NCBI GenBank assembly: GCA_003290165.1
Contig: QNQO01005880.1
Coordinates: 186,001-250,000 of the forward strand
Source: Berberis thunbergii
Taxonomy: Eukaryota > Streptophyta > Magnoliopsida > Ranunculales > Berberidaceae
DNA length: 64,000 nt
Direction of reading: 5' to 3'
The notes under the pieces are model-generated. The model saw only the letters and a program-made list of their open reading frames with translations, did no database searches and had not been told where the DNA came from. The translations under genes and the position numbers were made by a program. This document shows positions 1 to 11,400 of the stretch, one piece after another. How positions within the stretch are numbered: the first letter of the stretch is position 1; each line of letters opens with the position of its first letter.

Positions 1-222
1 ACACAAGAAAGTAAGGAGAGGCAATAAAAAGTTGTTTCTTTACAAAAAAAAAGTGATGTTTTATTTATAACGACGGTTAAAACAGTCGCAATTAATTATA
101 CCCGCCGTTAAACAATATTAACCTGCGACAGTTCAATAATCGTCGTTAAGTAAGGTATTTAGCGACGGTATTTTTAAACCGTCGCTACATAACCGCCGCT
201 ATTTTGCCAATTTCTTGTAGTG
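1..222. mobile_element. CACTA-type transposon terminus (distal part truncated by window)
   Basis: The stretch ends in CTTGTAGTG at 214-222, the reverse complement of CACTACAAG, a typical CACTA terminal inverted repeat. Inside it are repeated direct and inverted copies of a GCGACGGT / ACCGTCGC motif (about 70-90, 105-115, 150-190), the usual subterminal array bound by CACTA transposase accessory proteins. LINE sequence starts directly at 223, so the element probably inserted into the LINE. The other end lies before the window. This family differs from the CACTACACC family at 30-48 kb. Confidence 0.75.
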
Positions 223-278
223 TTTTAACTAATGAGCAAGTCATTGAGGAATACAAAAATATGGCATATGAATCTTTT

Positions 279-760
279 CTAACCGAACCAGACTAGTAAT
301 CCTGTTAGGAAGATCTGAGTTCCTGAATTCACGACTAACTCCCTCCTTCTGAGCTCTATCTGCCAATGCATCTGCCACCGAATTAGCCTCCCTGAAAATA
401 TGAAATCAACTAACCTCCATATGCGATACCAGTCGCTTAATCTCCCGCCAAGCATTTTCCAAGTACCATGGAATTTTAAAGTCGTCATAGAACTAGCCAC
501 ACTATTTTTGAGTCCGATTGAGGGAGTACCTTTGACACATCCATCCTATTGCACGAAAGAAGACCCTCAATGACTGCTCGAACCTCCGCATAATTGTTTG
601 TTCCTTCCCCAAGACACACTTGCTTTGCCACAAGACAATTGCCCAATTTTTTTCTAATAAAGATGTCAGTTATCGCCTTCTTATACCTTGACAAACCGTC
701 TAGATTAAGAGCCACAACACCCTCAGGAGGGAACAACCAATAAATTACTCTATTTCCTTT
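279..760 (-). pseudogene. LINE RNase H domain (broken)
   Basis: The minus-strand translation holds the RNase H core in two frames: VALNLDG with the first acidic residue, NNYAEVRAVIEG with the glutamate, PQSDSKIVW with the next aspartate, then FREANSVADALADRA, the C-terminal motif that follows the catalytic core in plant LINE and RVT_3-type RNases H. A frameshift separates the two halves near 490. It removes RNA from cDNA hybrids during target-primed reverse transcription. It is the last domain of LINE ORF2 and is followed directly by foreign CACTA sequence. Confidence 0.75.
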
Positions 761-1029
761 CTAAGTTATCTCTGAGATAGGAAGACCAAGGGACATGATT
801 AGTTTTTTATTCTCACTACCCTGCTTTGGAGAAAAAAACGAGTTAGCCAGGCGAAGACTCCTCCTAACATGCAATATAACTGTCATTAAACTTGGCTTAC
901 CATTATCAAAATCACCTTGATACCACTGTTTCCAGATCTCCCAAACAATGAACATTGGAGTTAAGCAGTAGAGTAATGCCACATGTGACTTCTTATTGGC
1001 TTTCCTAAACTGTCAAAACGGTAGCGATT

Positions 1030-1520
1030 TTCGTTGGCCTTCTAACATGGACATAAAAAATAGCTTCGAAATGTCTCCAAACCCCTTTAGCCAGTCTACC
1101 CTCAAGAAAAAGGTGATTGAATGTTTCGACATTGGGTGAGTTACAACAAGAACATCTCGAGGATAAGCTTAGCCCACACCTATGAAGCTCCCCATCAACT
1201 TGGACGCCTCTTAATAGAAGCTTCCAAACAAAAAACTAAGATTTTAGACAACAAAGTAGACACCCAAATCTCATCAACTAAAGTGGTTTTACCCTTCTTG
1301 TCATGAAGTAAACCAAATGATACATGAAAGCTAAATATGCCATCCGGGTCCGGGCTCCAAATACAGGAGTCATTTCCCTGCTCTTTTCCCTTAATTCTGT
1401 CATCAAATAGAGTTTTTGCCAGGACTCTAAACTTGGGGTTAACCAATTGAAAATCCCCACTTCTAACCTCCGCAATCCTAGGCCAATTCCCTTGTATCTC
1501 CATATCCCTCTTTCTCAAGA
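1030..1520 (-). pseudogene. LINE ORF2 zf-RVT / connector region (broken)
   Basis: Minus-strand frames give CSCCNSPNVETFNHLFLEG followed by RLAKGVWRHFEAIF, the zf-RVT zinc-binding signature (C-x2-C ... E-x3-HLF ... VW) between the RT and RNase H domains of plant LINEs. The piece at 1195-1518 (SGDFQLVNPKF, DSCIWSPDPDGIFSFH) is the preceding connector; its CIWSPDPDG corresponds to RIWIPNNDG of the second LINE near 19090. Stops interrupt the frame. Confidence 0.65.
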
Positions 1521-1679
1521 AAACTTTCGTTAAGTTCTAGTTAGACGCAAAGAAACTCGAATTCCCATTACCAATTCACCATACACTATTTCCAACAAAA
1601 AACTGCTTTAAACTTCATGATCTCTTTCATAAACGGCGAGGCACTATTTCTCTCAACCTGATAGATCAATGGGACCCTG

Positions 1680-3020
1680 TCCTTCCTTTATTTACACCTC
1701 ATGAAATTTGACCATAGTGAATCAACATTTATCATATTCCATAGGGCCTTTAAACAAAAAGCCCTAGTGATTGTAAAAAGGTTCCTAGCTCCCATACCTC
1801 TTTCTGCTGTAGGGAAACAAATATTATCCCAAGAAATCCATTTCTTTATAAGATTGCCTTCACAATCTCCCAAAAGAAGTCCGCTAATATTTTATGTATC
1901 CGGGATATAACTTGTTGAGGGATGCACATGGCACTTAACATATAAACTCGAATAGAGTTCAAAACATGCCTAATCAAAACCAATCTCCCACCAGGCGATA
2001 GAAGTTTTGTTTTCCATCCACTAATTCGCTTTTGAATTTTATTAACAAACGCATCAAAATAGATTATCTTGCATCTTCCCTGAAAATAGGAACTCCAAAA
2101 TACTTCATCGGAGAACCTGTGAACTGGAAGCCTATATAGGTCTTAATGTCCACCACTTGTTCCACTGCGGCTTTTTCCTCAACCATAAAATAGCTTTATC
2201 TGAATTAATTTTTTGTCCCGAGACCCGAACGTAACTTTCCAAAAACTTCATGTAGCCTTGAAGTGAAGACTTTCTCTCATTGAGAAAAAACTAGAGTATC
2301 ATCTGCATTCAAAGATGTGTAATAGGCCGACAATGTATAGGCGTGTAATAATAGCAAATATCTCTTCTAGCAAAGGCGGCCAACATTTCTCTGTTAAGAA
2401 CCTTCGAGGCTATGAAAAATAACATTGGAGATAATGGATCCCCCTGCCTCAGACCTCTAGAAGATTTAAAATACCCATTGTAGACTCCTTGCAACAACAC
2501 CGAAAATCCACAATTAGTAATACAATTAGAGACAAGGTGACAAACTCTAGTCAAGAACCCATATCTTTTGAGAACTGAAAAAAGGAATGGGCCATTCCAA
2601 TCTGTCATACGCCTTCTCCATATCAATTTTAAGAACAACATTGCCTATTGTGACATTTTTATTAATATCCCGCACCATTTCCTAAGCCAATCCAATATTT
2701 TTCACAATAGACCTGCCCTTGACAAAGGCCCCTTGTTCTTGGGCTATAATTTCGGGTAGAAATAAAAAGTCTATTGCAAAGTAATTTACTGAATATTTTA
2801 TAAATAACATTGCAAAGACTAATTGGACAGAAATCAGAGAAAGAACCCGGTGAGTCCACCTTAGGAATCAATGTAATAAAGTTTGCCAAAAAGGCCGATG
2901 GTAGAGCCTCGCCTTTAAAGAATTGAATTGCCATTTTCCAAATATCAATACCCACAATCTCCTAGCAAGACTAATAGAATCCAATAGTTTTGTCCAGGCG
3001 TGTTGCTCCTAGGAATGTCA
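1680..3020 (-). pseudogene. LINE reverse transcriptase domain (broken)
   Basis: Minus-strand fragments carry the RT landmarks in order. FCPISLCNVIYKIFSKLL (about 2800-2870) is the fingers motif. SSRGLRQGDPLSPMLFFIA (about 2400-2460) is motif B. NADDTLVF (near 2300) is the catalytic motif C with both aspartates kept. WISWDNICFPTAERGMGARN (about 1800-1850) is the thumb/connector. The enzyme copies LINE RNA into the target site. Several frameshifts and stops break it, for example a stop just before the NADD motif, so it cannot be functional. Confidence 0.8.
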
Positions 3021-3195
3021 AAAGTCACCTATTTTACTTCTTTCAAGGACATCTTTTTAACTATTTGGTCACAATCCAAACCTGAAATAACTGAAGGAAT
3101 ACATTCAAACAAATCACTATCATATCCTTGGATGGTCTGAGAAGAAAGCAGATGCTGAAAAAATACCATTAGCTTCTCGTATAATTTCCCCCGAA

Positions 3196-4411
3196 TCAGT
3201 TATCTCCCTGCCACACTGCAAGGTGATTGACGAGATGGGCCTTTTTTTGTTTTGATTTGACCGAAACAAAAGAGTATTTGGTGCAAGCGTACCCTTCCTT
3301 AAAATATTTTTCTCCTGCTTTTTGCATCCAAAACAGTTCCTCCTGTTTAAGGGCCAATTTGTATTCTGCCTGACATCTACTCAAATTACAACATGCATTA
3401 ACATCCCAGTTTGCATCCACATTAAAACCATTACTAACATTCGTTTCCCAACCAGAAATGAGAAGAAAAAAAAATTATTAACTCGTTTCATCTTCTAGAG
3501 CCCTAAGTCTGCTGAAAACATTCCCAAATACTTCCCTATTCAATTTAATAAGTGCTCTACGAAGTGCGTTGAGTTTAAAATCCACATCGTCCAGCGCCCT
3601 CTTATTATACAACTCCTGGCCCCAAACAGATTCCATGAAAGTTCCAAAAGACGGATGTGTAGTCCACATATCCAGGAATCTGAAAGGCGAGCAACCCGCC
3701 TTTGTTTGCATGGGCATGGAGACCAAAATTGGCGCATGATCTGAGAAAGTACGCTGAAAATGTACCGCACTCGTATTGAGAAAAGCTGAGACAGCCATAA
3801 AGAGTTAACAAAAACTCTATCCAACCTAGCCCAAATACGATCACCGCCACGTCTATTGTTGCACCAAGTATATTTAGGACCACTAAAACCATAGTAAAAA
3901 GTCCACAATGTTCAATGTAGTCCGAAAAATTTGACATACTAGCCAATAAAGGGTGGTTCCCTCCTAATTTATCTTGCTCACTGAGAATTGCATTAAATTC
4001 TTCGCCAACCATCCAAGGACCATCATACTGTTCAGCCAAAAACTCCAACTTCTCCCATAACTCCCTTCTCTCCTCCACTTTGCATTTATCATAAATGAAA
4101 GAGATAAAATAAAAGAATATGAACATTTGAATAAGTTACCTGGCAATGAATACATTGTTCTGACACTTCTAAAATCGATACTGCTAACTCCGGATCCCAG
4201 AAAATCCATATTTTTCCACCCTCAGCTTCATTAGACGTAAATCCTGACAATCTGATTTTGTTGCCAATCTCCTAGTATCTACTAGCTTTTATCATATGGG
4301 TTCTGCTATCATAATGATCCGTATTTTGAATTCCTTTAACATGTTTTTGAGTCTATTTCTCGTGGATCTATTGCCAACTCCCCGAGCATTCCAGAAAATA
4401 ATGTTGTCAAT
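3196..4411 (-). pseudogene. LINE ORF2 N-terminus: AP-type endonuclease (broken)
   Basis: ORF2 starts at 4411 with MIDNIIFWNARGVGNR, the exonuclease-endonuclease-phosphatase start seen in plant LINEs; the second LINE has the same start at 16226. Further motifs are YDKCKVEERRELWEKLE and WMVGEEFNAIL, where the family normally has GGDFN, so the catalytic aspartate is replaced by glutamate. Near 3740 FSDHAPILVSMP is the terminal SDH motif. The frame changes several times. The enzyme would nick target DNA. Residual connector sequence runs down to about 3196 (LSRCQAEYKLALKQEELFW). Confidence 0.75.
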
Positions 4412-4541
4412 CATTTTTAATTTGTGCGATAGGATCATTCGGCATCTCCATTCGACGCATACCCGGAGGAAGCACCATCCTGACTTTCATACTCTTCTTG
4501 TTAAACGTCGTTCCCTCCGACACAACCCCTAAGTCCAAATC

Positions 4542-6235
4542 TCAGCTATAAGCAACTTGCGGACCAACCTCGGAATCTGAGCCAATTTCCTCACTATCAT
4601 CAGTGGCACTTTCCAGCGTGTTTATGTTCAATTTCTTTCTCCGTAGTCGTCTGGTTTCTTTAAACAAAGATATAGCCTTGTTCAATATATCTCCCATTTT
4701 ATGTGTCTCATACTTAGGACTATTCTTAGCAACTTCTTCTAACTTGGCCTCAACCTTAGGCAATGGCTTATTACCATGATTATCACCAACCTGCGTGATC
4801 TCATCTACCACTGGAGCCTGCAGAAAAGCTGGGACCCTGGATCCATGCGCAGTCGACAACGCCGATACATTTCCTGATTCTTGAATGATTACGTCCCCTG
4901 CACCTTTACTCACAGCATTCCCTGCCTCCTGGCAAGTAGCATTCCCTGCAGCGTTCCCTGCCTCCTCACAAGTAGCAGCATTTGCTGCATTCCCTGCCTC
5001 CTCGCAATTGTTTTGTTAAGAATCTCATCAATTGTTTCATTCTCGACCGCCGCCACTTCTTCCTACGATGTTGTTTGTTGAGCTATTTCAATCTCACTGG
5101 AACTATACCCTACATCTCAGCAATCAGACTTAAAATTGGAATTTCTTCTTACCTTCAAGGTATTAATAGTCCCTCGCCTTCCAAAATAGCATCAATTTCC
5201 CTGTTTTTGTTTCCTTGAAACACTGATTTCGTTTCAATATTCCCTATTGGTTTTGAAACGAAATTGGCATTGTCCAAAACGTATTCTTCCTATGAAATAT
5301 GATCCAAACTTGCTAAACCTTCTAATGGGTTTTTTGATATTGTAGCACCGTTTTCAATTACCTTAGACAAAACCTTCTTCTCTTGGCTAACAACCTAAAC
5401 TCTCGCATCATCCTTCGCCCAGCTAGGACCAACGTGGCCCGCAATAGTACCGTCTGTATTTTATTTTCTCTCAGTCTCCTTCGTGACAGGTCTATAAACT
5501 TTCTTAACTTCCCCACCTTTCGACTGAAACCCTTGATCTTTAGCCCCTAAGATCGGTGCTTTTTTTTCTTTCCTCTACAATCTTGTTTGTGCCGACGTTT
5601 TCTCCTTCTTTTCGGCTGTCCTTACGGTTCCCCAACCGCTTCCTACAGGCTTCATTGGTGGGCCCAATCATAGCACAACTATCACAATACTTGAATCCTG
5701 GATAAACAATTTTTTGCCAAAAACCTGTGATACCGGAAAACTCCAACCGAATTCTACGAGGGAGTTCCGTTGATAGATCCATCTCAACACACATCCTTGC
5801 CGCCCCGAAACGTGTAAGACCGAGGATGCTGTCATCAATCCTTAGGAAATACCCAATCGAATCACCAACTTCTTTCAAATATAAAAGATGAAAAAATTGT
5901 AAAGGCAAATTAGGGAGATCCACCCACAAAGGGGCTAGCACCGGATCTTCCCTAAGACTAAAGCCTTGATGCCAACAAAACGCTTTGAATCTGACACCTC
6001 GAATCATAAAAGAGTCCCACGACAAAACCTTGTTTACTTCTTCCTCCTCCTGGAATCTAACAAGAACATGTCTTTTGTCTAACAAACCCATGGTAAAATC
6101 CCCCATAACTCCCAAGATCTATGGATGGTCTCACGAATAGCCTCAAGGGAAGGGCAATAACTAGAAAACTTTAGCACAATAACATAGGTTTCTATATACC
6201 TTTCACATCTTTTTGCTTCTAAAATATTCATTGAT
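4542..6235 (-). pseudogene. LINE ORF1 (DUF4283 / zinc-knuckle RNA-binding protein), broken
   Basis: The best stretch is 6115-5540 on the minus strand: FTMGLLDKRHVLVRFQEEEE, then LWVDLPNLPLQFFHLLYL, GFKYCDSCAMIGPTNEACRK. This is the DUF4283 domain followed by the zf-CCHC_4 knuckle of plant LINE ORF1. The knuckle has proline where histidine is expected (CDSCAMIGPTNEAC). Upstream, in another frame, is FSSYCPSLEAIRETIHRSWE up to about 6232. The acidic C-terminal piece ends in a stop at 4542, 131 bases before the ORF2 start. The protein would coat LINE RNA. Confidence 0.75.
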
Positions 6236-6236
6236 A

Positions 6237-7260
6237 ATGCTAGTTCTCATTGCACTAAGGGAGACTGCGCGGCTAACACCAATCCAGCCACTAAGACAGA
6301 GATGCTTAGTCCTGGGAACCCTCTCCGTAGAGGAGTGCACGACCTGAACGTACAATATAGCCTCTCCGTCCCACCCTTTGTGGACCGGATCGTGACTGAA
6401 ACACTTCCAAAGAAGTTCACTCCACCGAAGCTTAATTCCTATGACGGGACCACCGATCCTTTTGATCATCTAAGCCATTACCAGTACGTAATGGCACTCA
6501 AGAAAGGATCTGAATCCATCATGTGCAAAACCTTTCCCACCAGTCTTAAAGGCCCTACATTGACGTAGTTTCACAGCCTTCCATCGAAGTCAATCGACTC
6601 CTTCAAAACATTGGCAACGGAATTCCTGACACGTTTCATCGAAAGCGAGCGTTTCAAGAAAGACCCGCACTACATACTCTCTCTAAGGCAGAGGTTTGGT
6701 GAGACGCTTCGAGAGTATATCGCACTTTTCAACAATGAGCTGACCCTCATTGGTGAGTGCAGCGACGATACATTTGTGTCGGCATTCACTGCGGGCCTCA
6801 AAGAGAAAAAGCTCTTCGAGGACCTCACCTTGGAGCCCCCTCTGGACATGATATGGCTCTCAAGAGCGTCCAGAGTGACATCACCTTGGAGGAGTCAAGG
6901 ACCCCCAAGAGGGAAACCCAAGGCAACAGGAAGCCCTCAGCTTCTAGGGACAAGAATGAGGGAAATAGACATGAGGATGAAGAGTGGAGCAAGAGGAAGT
7001 GCACTTACAACAAACTAGATCCTGATCGTCCTAGGCCAGAGAAATCGTCCAACTATATTGGATCCTGAGCCGTGACACCTCTAAATGCTAGTCTATCAGA
7101 TGTACTCAATTCCATGAAAATTTGGGAGGAATTAAAGTGGCCCACGAAGACACGCGAAGACCCTGCCAAAAGGGACAATGACAAGTACTGTGCCTACCAC
7201 AAAGAGGGCGGCTACAACACCAATGACTGCAAAAGACTGAGGTATGAAGTAGGGCACTAG
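6237..7260 (+). pseudogene. Ty3/gypsy gag (Retrotrans_gag), broken
   Basis: The frame from about 6237 reads FTPPKLNSYDGTTDPFDHL, then FHSLPSKSIDSFKTLATEF and FRQRFGETLREYIALFN-like sequence, the Retrotrans_gag core of Tat/Ogre-type elements. A TAG at 6566-6568 sits where the family has tryptophan before FHSLP. A frameshift near 6850 moves the reading to MALKSVQSDITLEESRTPKR. The C-terminal piece KYCAYHKEGGYNTNDCKRLR (7180-7240) is the zinc-knuckle-like region. Gag would form the retrotransposon particle. The N-terminus is lost at the junction with the LINE near 6235. Confidence 0.8.
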
Positions 7261-7388
7261 ATCTGCAAGGGCAAATAGAAAGATTTTTTGAAGTCTAAGG
7301 AGCAGTCAGAACAGACCAGGGACAAGGGGCGTTAATCAAAGAGAAAGAGAAGGAGACTCCTGGGATAATATACGTCCCTCATGGATGG

Positions 7389-7920
7389 TTGGAAACTAGT
7401 CAGTCCCGAACTGATTTGGATGGCTCGCCACTGGACCATAACTCTTCAGTGTGGTCACCAAAACCCTCTCAAACATGTAGCCCCACCGGGCGGGAAGGGT
7501 GTCGACGGTTCGAAAGGCGGGAGCTTAATCACTCCCTAACTGATTCCGACGGCTTGCCATGGGACAACCGTTCTTCAGCCTGGTCGCCAAACCTTTACTC
7601 CCCGAATTTTTTGACCGCTTTGCTCAGTCATAAATAATTCGGAAGGTGGAAGCCTAGACATTCCCGAACTGGTTCCGACGGCTTGCCACGGGACCACTGC
7701 TCTTTAGCTTGGCAGACAAATCTTTTCTCGAATTTATCGATTACTTTGCTCGGTCATAAATAATTCTAAAGGTGGAAGCCTAGTCAGTCCTGACCTGATT
7801 TTGGTGGCTTGCCACAAGACCACTGTTCTTCAGCCTAGTTGCCAAACCCTTACTCCCTTAATCTATCGACCGCTCTATTCAGTCATAAACGATTCAAAAG
7901 GTGGGAATCTCAAACAGCTC
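7389..7920 (+). repeat. Tandem repeat block, about four units of 125-130 bp
   Basis: Four diverged units start near 7400, 7528, 7658 and 7783. Shared landmarks are a CCCGAACTGATT-like stretch, GGCTTGCCA, GGACCAC then CTTCAG, TCGACCGCT-like and CAGTCATAAA, then AAAGGTGG. The block lies between gag and the antisense ORF, where pol would be expected. Short ORFs inside it are by-products of the repeat. Confidence 0.75.
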
Positions 7921-8602
7921 TCCAGATGACCTCCACTCTCCGTCAGGACTGCGGACGAAAATATGAGCTTAGCTTAGTCAGCGCCTTCACACTCAAACGG
8001 ATTGACATTCTAACATTAGGAAAAGGGCACTCGTGCTGATACAAGGATAGTACAACGGTGCCTGGATGAAAGCTACTTTGGACACCAACACGATCTTATG
8101 GTGTCTGACTCGGTGCAAACACTTTGACATGTACTTTCGGCCACCACATCTTGCCCACGGCAACAACTACAACCGACCTGTCCGACAAACAAGAAAAGGC
8201 TCAAGCAGCTTACTTATGGGACATGACACAACTCGGGTAACTCAACCCCTAGTTAAACTATTTGCAACATGCTTACTATTGGACATATCTATGCAGCAAT
8301 GACCCCGAGTCATTCACAATACAAAGCGGTCAAGCTCTCTGCCACAAATAGACCAGACAACGTCCTATTGATTCAACCAGCCTATGCCAAAGTAAGGCGA
8401 CAAGGCAAAACAAAAAACATGCAATAGAAACGCCAAGTATGAAACGAAGAAAACTGTTTTCATTAATGGTCAAGACAAAAAATGTACAAGCACATAAAGT
8501 ATGCACCTAATCAGGAGAAGGTACAGAAACGAAAAAGCTAAGCCTAGGGGAACAGGGGCAGAAGTTGCATCTATACGTGCTTTGACCTGGACGTCAAGGA
8601 TC

Positions 8603-10497
8603 TAGCTGTCTTCCTCGCTCGACGAATCAGATGTAGCAGACAAGTCCACATATGACATATTCTTGTAATGGCTAAGATCCCAATCTGATTGCTCCTCCTT
8701 CATCAGCCCCAACAGCTCCAGCCAGCCATGAACAATCTAGTGAAACTCACATTTGCCTTGTTCGTGGAAAAGCTCTTCCTCTCGCATTTTTGCATCAATA
8801 AGGTCACGCTCTAGTAGCTTCAACTTGCCAGTTCACACATCGACCTGAGCTCTGTGGCCAGACTGTTCTTCACAGCACTGAGTTAATCCCATCCTAGTTT
8901 GAGTTGGTCATCAGCCTTCCTCGCCTCTCCAACATAGAACTCTACATCGGATTCCAACTGTTGCTTCTCAGCAGCCCAGTCAGCTTCCTTCGAAGGACTC
9001 TCTTCAGCTAAAGTTTGTAGCTCAAAATGCACCTTAGCTGCAGCTTACTGTGCAACCTCGACCATTAGGCGGAGCCGACTCAACTCCTGCTAAAGTCTGT
9101 CACTCTTGGACACCGCCTCAGTCAGATTTGGCTTAAGTTCCTCTAGACGAGCTCTCTGAGCCTCTGCAACCACGGTTGATTGATCCAACCGTATCTCTTT
9201 GGCCTGCTTCTTAAGCTACTCAATTTCATGGAGCACGTCAGAATACAACATCTGTACGTGCGAGAAGACATGCTCCAAAGTATATACTTTCTCGCGAGCT
9301 GCCTCTACTTCAATCCCAGCAATGGCCGCGTGGCTCATATGAGACACACCCAACATAAGATACTTCAAACCCTTATCCACACGCTTTCCAGTGTATCCTC
9401 CTCGAGTTTTGGAGTGTGGTCCATTACTAAGGTTCGACCCATCACTAAGGTTTGACTCGTCACAAAGGTTCGACCCGTCAGCAACCTCGCACACCGCAGA
9501 TAATATTTCTCCTAGCCAAGAACATTAGTCTCCGCCTCAATAGGCCTAGTGGACTTGCGCTCATCTCTTACTAGAGCGATTTGTGCCACAGACGGCCCAG
9601 TCCTAACGTGAGGTTTCTTCCTCACAAAGGGAGCAAGTGTCTCAAATGGATCCTACACATCAGACAGGATGGGAGTCTTGGCCCTAACAACCATCCTCTT
9701 CCTGGAAAGGGCCCCATCTTTCAGCTTAATACGCGACTCTGAATATAGATTGGGGGCAACGTCACAACTGTCTCACAGCCCACTACGAACAACATTAGAA
9801 AATCTTATGATATCAACCGCCTCCCTTTTTTCCATGATGCGGAATGTCTCCATGGTGGTTTGCTCATTTAAGGTACGAGGAGCAGTGGGAAACCTTCCTG
9901 CAAAAGAACTCAAGCAGATATCACTCTGACCGCTATCAAGAACATCAAAGTCACAGGAAAAGAGTTAAACTTACGAAGCGGCCTGAACTATCGCTCAAGC
10001 GAACCACCCTTGCATCGGAAATATTTTGAATCAGTAGGGGCCAAAAAGCAGTAGTTTTGCCAGAACTTGAAATCATCTGGTAGGTTAATGAAGCAATTTG
10101 TCGACTTCATCTTGCAAAATAGCATTGCTCTACAGTCAAAGAGCGCTCAGCAATTAAATCAACCGTAGGGTCACACTAACACCGACCTCCTTAGCATTGA
10201 GCAAAATCATGAGAATTTGAAGGAATCCCCAAGAAATCCAAGAAATCCAAGAAATCTAAAATCACGTCCAGAATCGAAAAACGCACTCCAATTTGAAGCA
10301 TCCCTCGATGAAAATAGATGAAACCAGCCGGAGGTGACATTGGCGTCTAGTCACCCATCAAAAGGTACAACGACTTCTTAGGAACTCCAAACATTGTACG
10401 GATTTCAGCGAGACCAAGCTCGGACAGCAGCCTGTCTTCAAAAAAGTCTAGGTCCTTAACCATAACAACAACATCAAAAAGGTTTTCTCGAGCCATG
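8603..10497 (-). pseudogene. Antisense gypsy ORF: Transposase_28-like ('putative gypsy type transposon') N-terminus plus coiled coil, broken
   Basis: The minus strand starts at MARENLFDVV (10497) and continues LLSELGLAEIRTMFGVPKKS, PPAGFIYFHRGMLQIGVRFS, ILDVILDFLDFLGIPSNSHD. This resembles the PF04195 type domain in which a proline-rich lead, a fish-hook GxRFPL-like turn and LGI-PSQL follow each other. After a degraded middle, 9494-8880 encodes a heptad-rich segment (AGIEVEAAREKVYTLEHVF, RLEELKPNLTEAVSKSDRLQ, AEKQQLESDVEFYVGEARKA). It ends in an acidic tail, SATSDSSSEEDS, near 8603. Several stops interrupt it. Function of this family is unknown; its antisense position in the element is typical. 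Confidence 0.55.
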
Positions 10498-10749
10498 AAT
10501 AAGATGAACGAACATTTCAGAACATTATCTTCAAAAGCAAGTAAAGCAGAATGGTCAGTCTCAACACTGCTGACAACCTATATAGAGGATAGGTTATCGC
10601 CTCTTTTCTGCCGAACCAACGCACGCCCAATTAATGCAGCGTGCAGCTCAAGCAACGATTCAGACTCAATCATCATGAGCATTGCATCCCTTCAAGAAAT
10701 GACTTAGTGAACCGATGCGATGACCCACCAACTCGGGGGGAGTAGCAGA

Positions 10750-11400
10750 TGATACATAAAAATTGTCACACTCCTGAGCCGAACACGTGTCATGATGATC
10801 TCAAGGAACTACGGGCTCAAGCATCGGCCCAACACAGATCCAGCCCAAGCGGATCTAAGCCCACTCGAACTCAGTCCGCCAAGCGGACTCGGACTCTCAC
10901 AGCATGCTAGGCCCACACATCTCATAGTCATCCTCAATATCGTTAAGCCCTCTTTAGGAAAATATCTCGAGGATCAGCTTCAGACGGGCAACTACAGCTG
11001 CTATCTGCTTCCAACTAGGAAGCAAACACTAGAGTATCGTCGATACAAGGAAACTCCCTTCCACGGATTGCTCATGGATTGGGAACTATCTCCCGTGTAT
11101 CTAGGAGTACAGAGCTAATATGGAACTTCCCTTCTACAACATGACTCTTAATTGGAGAGAGATTTCCACGAAGATCTTCTCCCTAAACTACGCCTATGAT
11201 GGCCTGGTTGAACCAGGACTCCTTGCACTACAAATAAGACATGAAGTTGGTAAGCTAAGGTACACTACAAAATTCCTCGTTACAACATTACATCTTCCTC
11301 GGATCCATGTATGACTTTTGCATTAGAGTGCCATCGGCGACCCCACGGTGGTCTGTGGCTCACGTGCATTACTTGTGAAGGTTAGCGGGAATAGGGTCAA
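10750..11400 (+). repeat. Probable 3' LTR of the Tat-like gypsy relic
   Basis: A purine-rich run (CTCGGGGGGAGTAGCAGA, 10732-10749) is followed by TGATAC at 10750. The region then shows higher GC content than its surroundings and ends around GCATTAGAGTGCCATCGGCGACCCC (about 11310-11345), which resembles the 3' part of Tat/Ogre LTRs. No second copy is present in the window, so the exact ends cannot be fixed. The right edge is placed loosely before AT-rich sequence. Confidence 0.5.

Larger units (their letters stand above)
223..6235 (-). mobile_element. LINE (plant L1-like non-LTR retrotransposon), degraded copy
   Basis: Read on the minus strand the order is ORF1 (DUF4283 domain plus zinc knuckle, about 6232-4542), endonuclease (4411-3478), reverse transcriptase (about 3000-1680), zf-RVT (about 1250-1050) and RNase H (about 760-290). 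This is the standard order of plant L1-clade LINEs. Stops and frameshifts break every ORF. The 3' end is missing because a CACTA terminus abuts at 222/223. The 5' end stops where gypsy gag sequence begins near 6235. Its proteins resemble those of the LINE at 14270-21325, so the two belong to one clade. Confidence 0.85.
6235..11400 (+). mobile_element. Tat-like Ty3/gypsy LTR-retrotransposon relic without pol
   Basis: Composite of a gag remnant (6237-7260), a tandem-repeat block (7389-7920), an antisense coiled-coil ORF (10497-8603, minus), a G-rich polypurine-like stretch (10734-10741) and LTR-like sequence starting near 10750. No protease, RT, RNase H or integrase is recognisable between gag and the antisense ORF. 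An extra antisense ORF near the 3' end is known from Tat/Ogre-lineage gypsy elements. The 5' LTR and primer-binding site are absent; the element begins inside gag at the LINE junction. A non-autonomous or internally deleted copy is the simplest reading. Confidence 0.65.

Noticed and set aside
9216..9494. Stand-alone coiled-coil gene
   Set aside because: The heptad-rich frame continues on both sides through stops and belongs to the antisense gypsy ORF.
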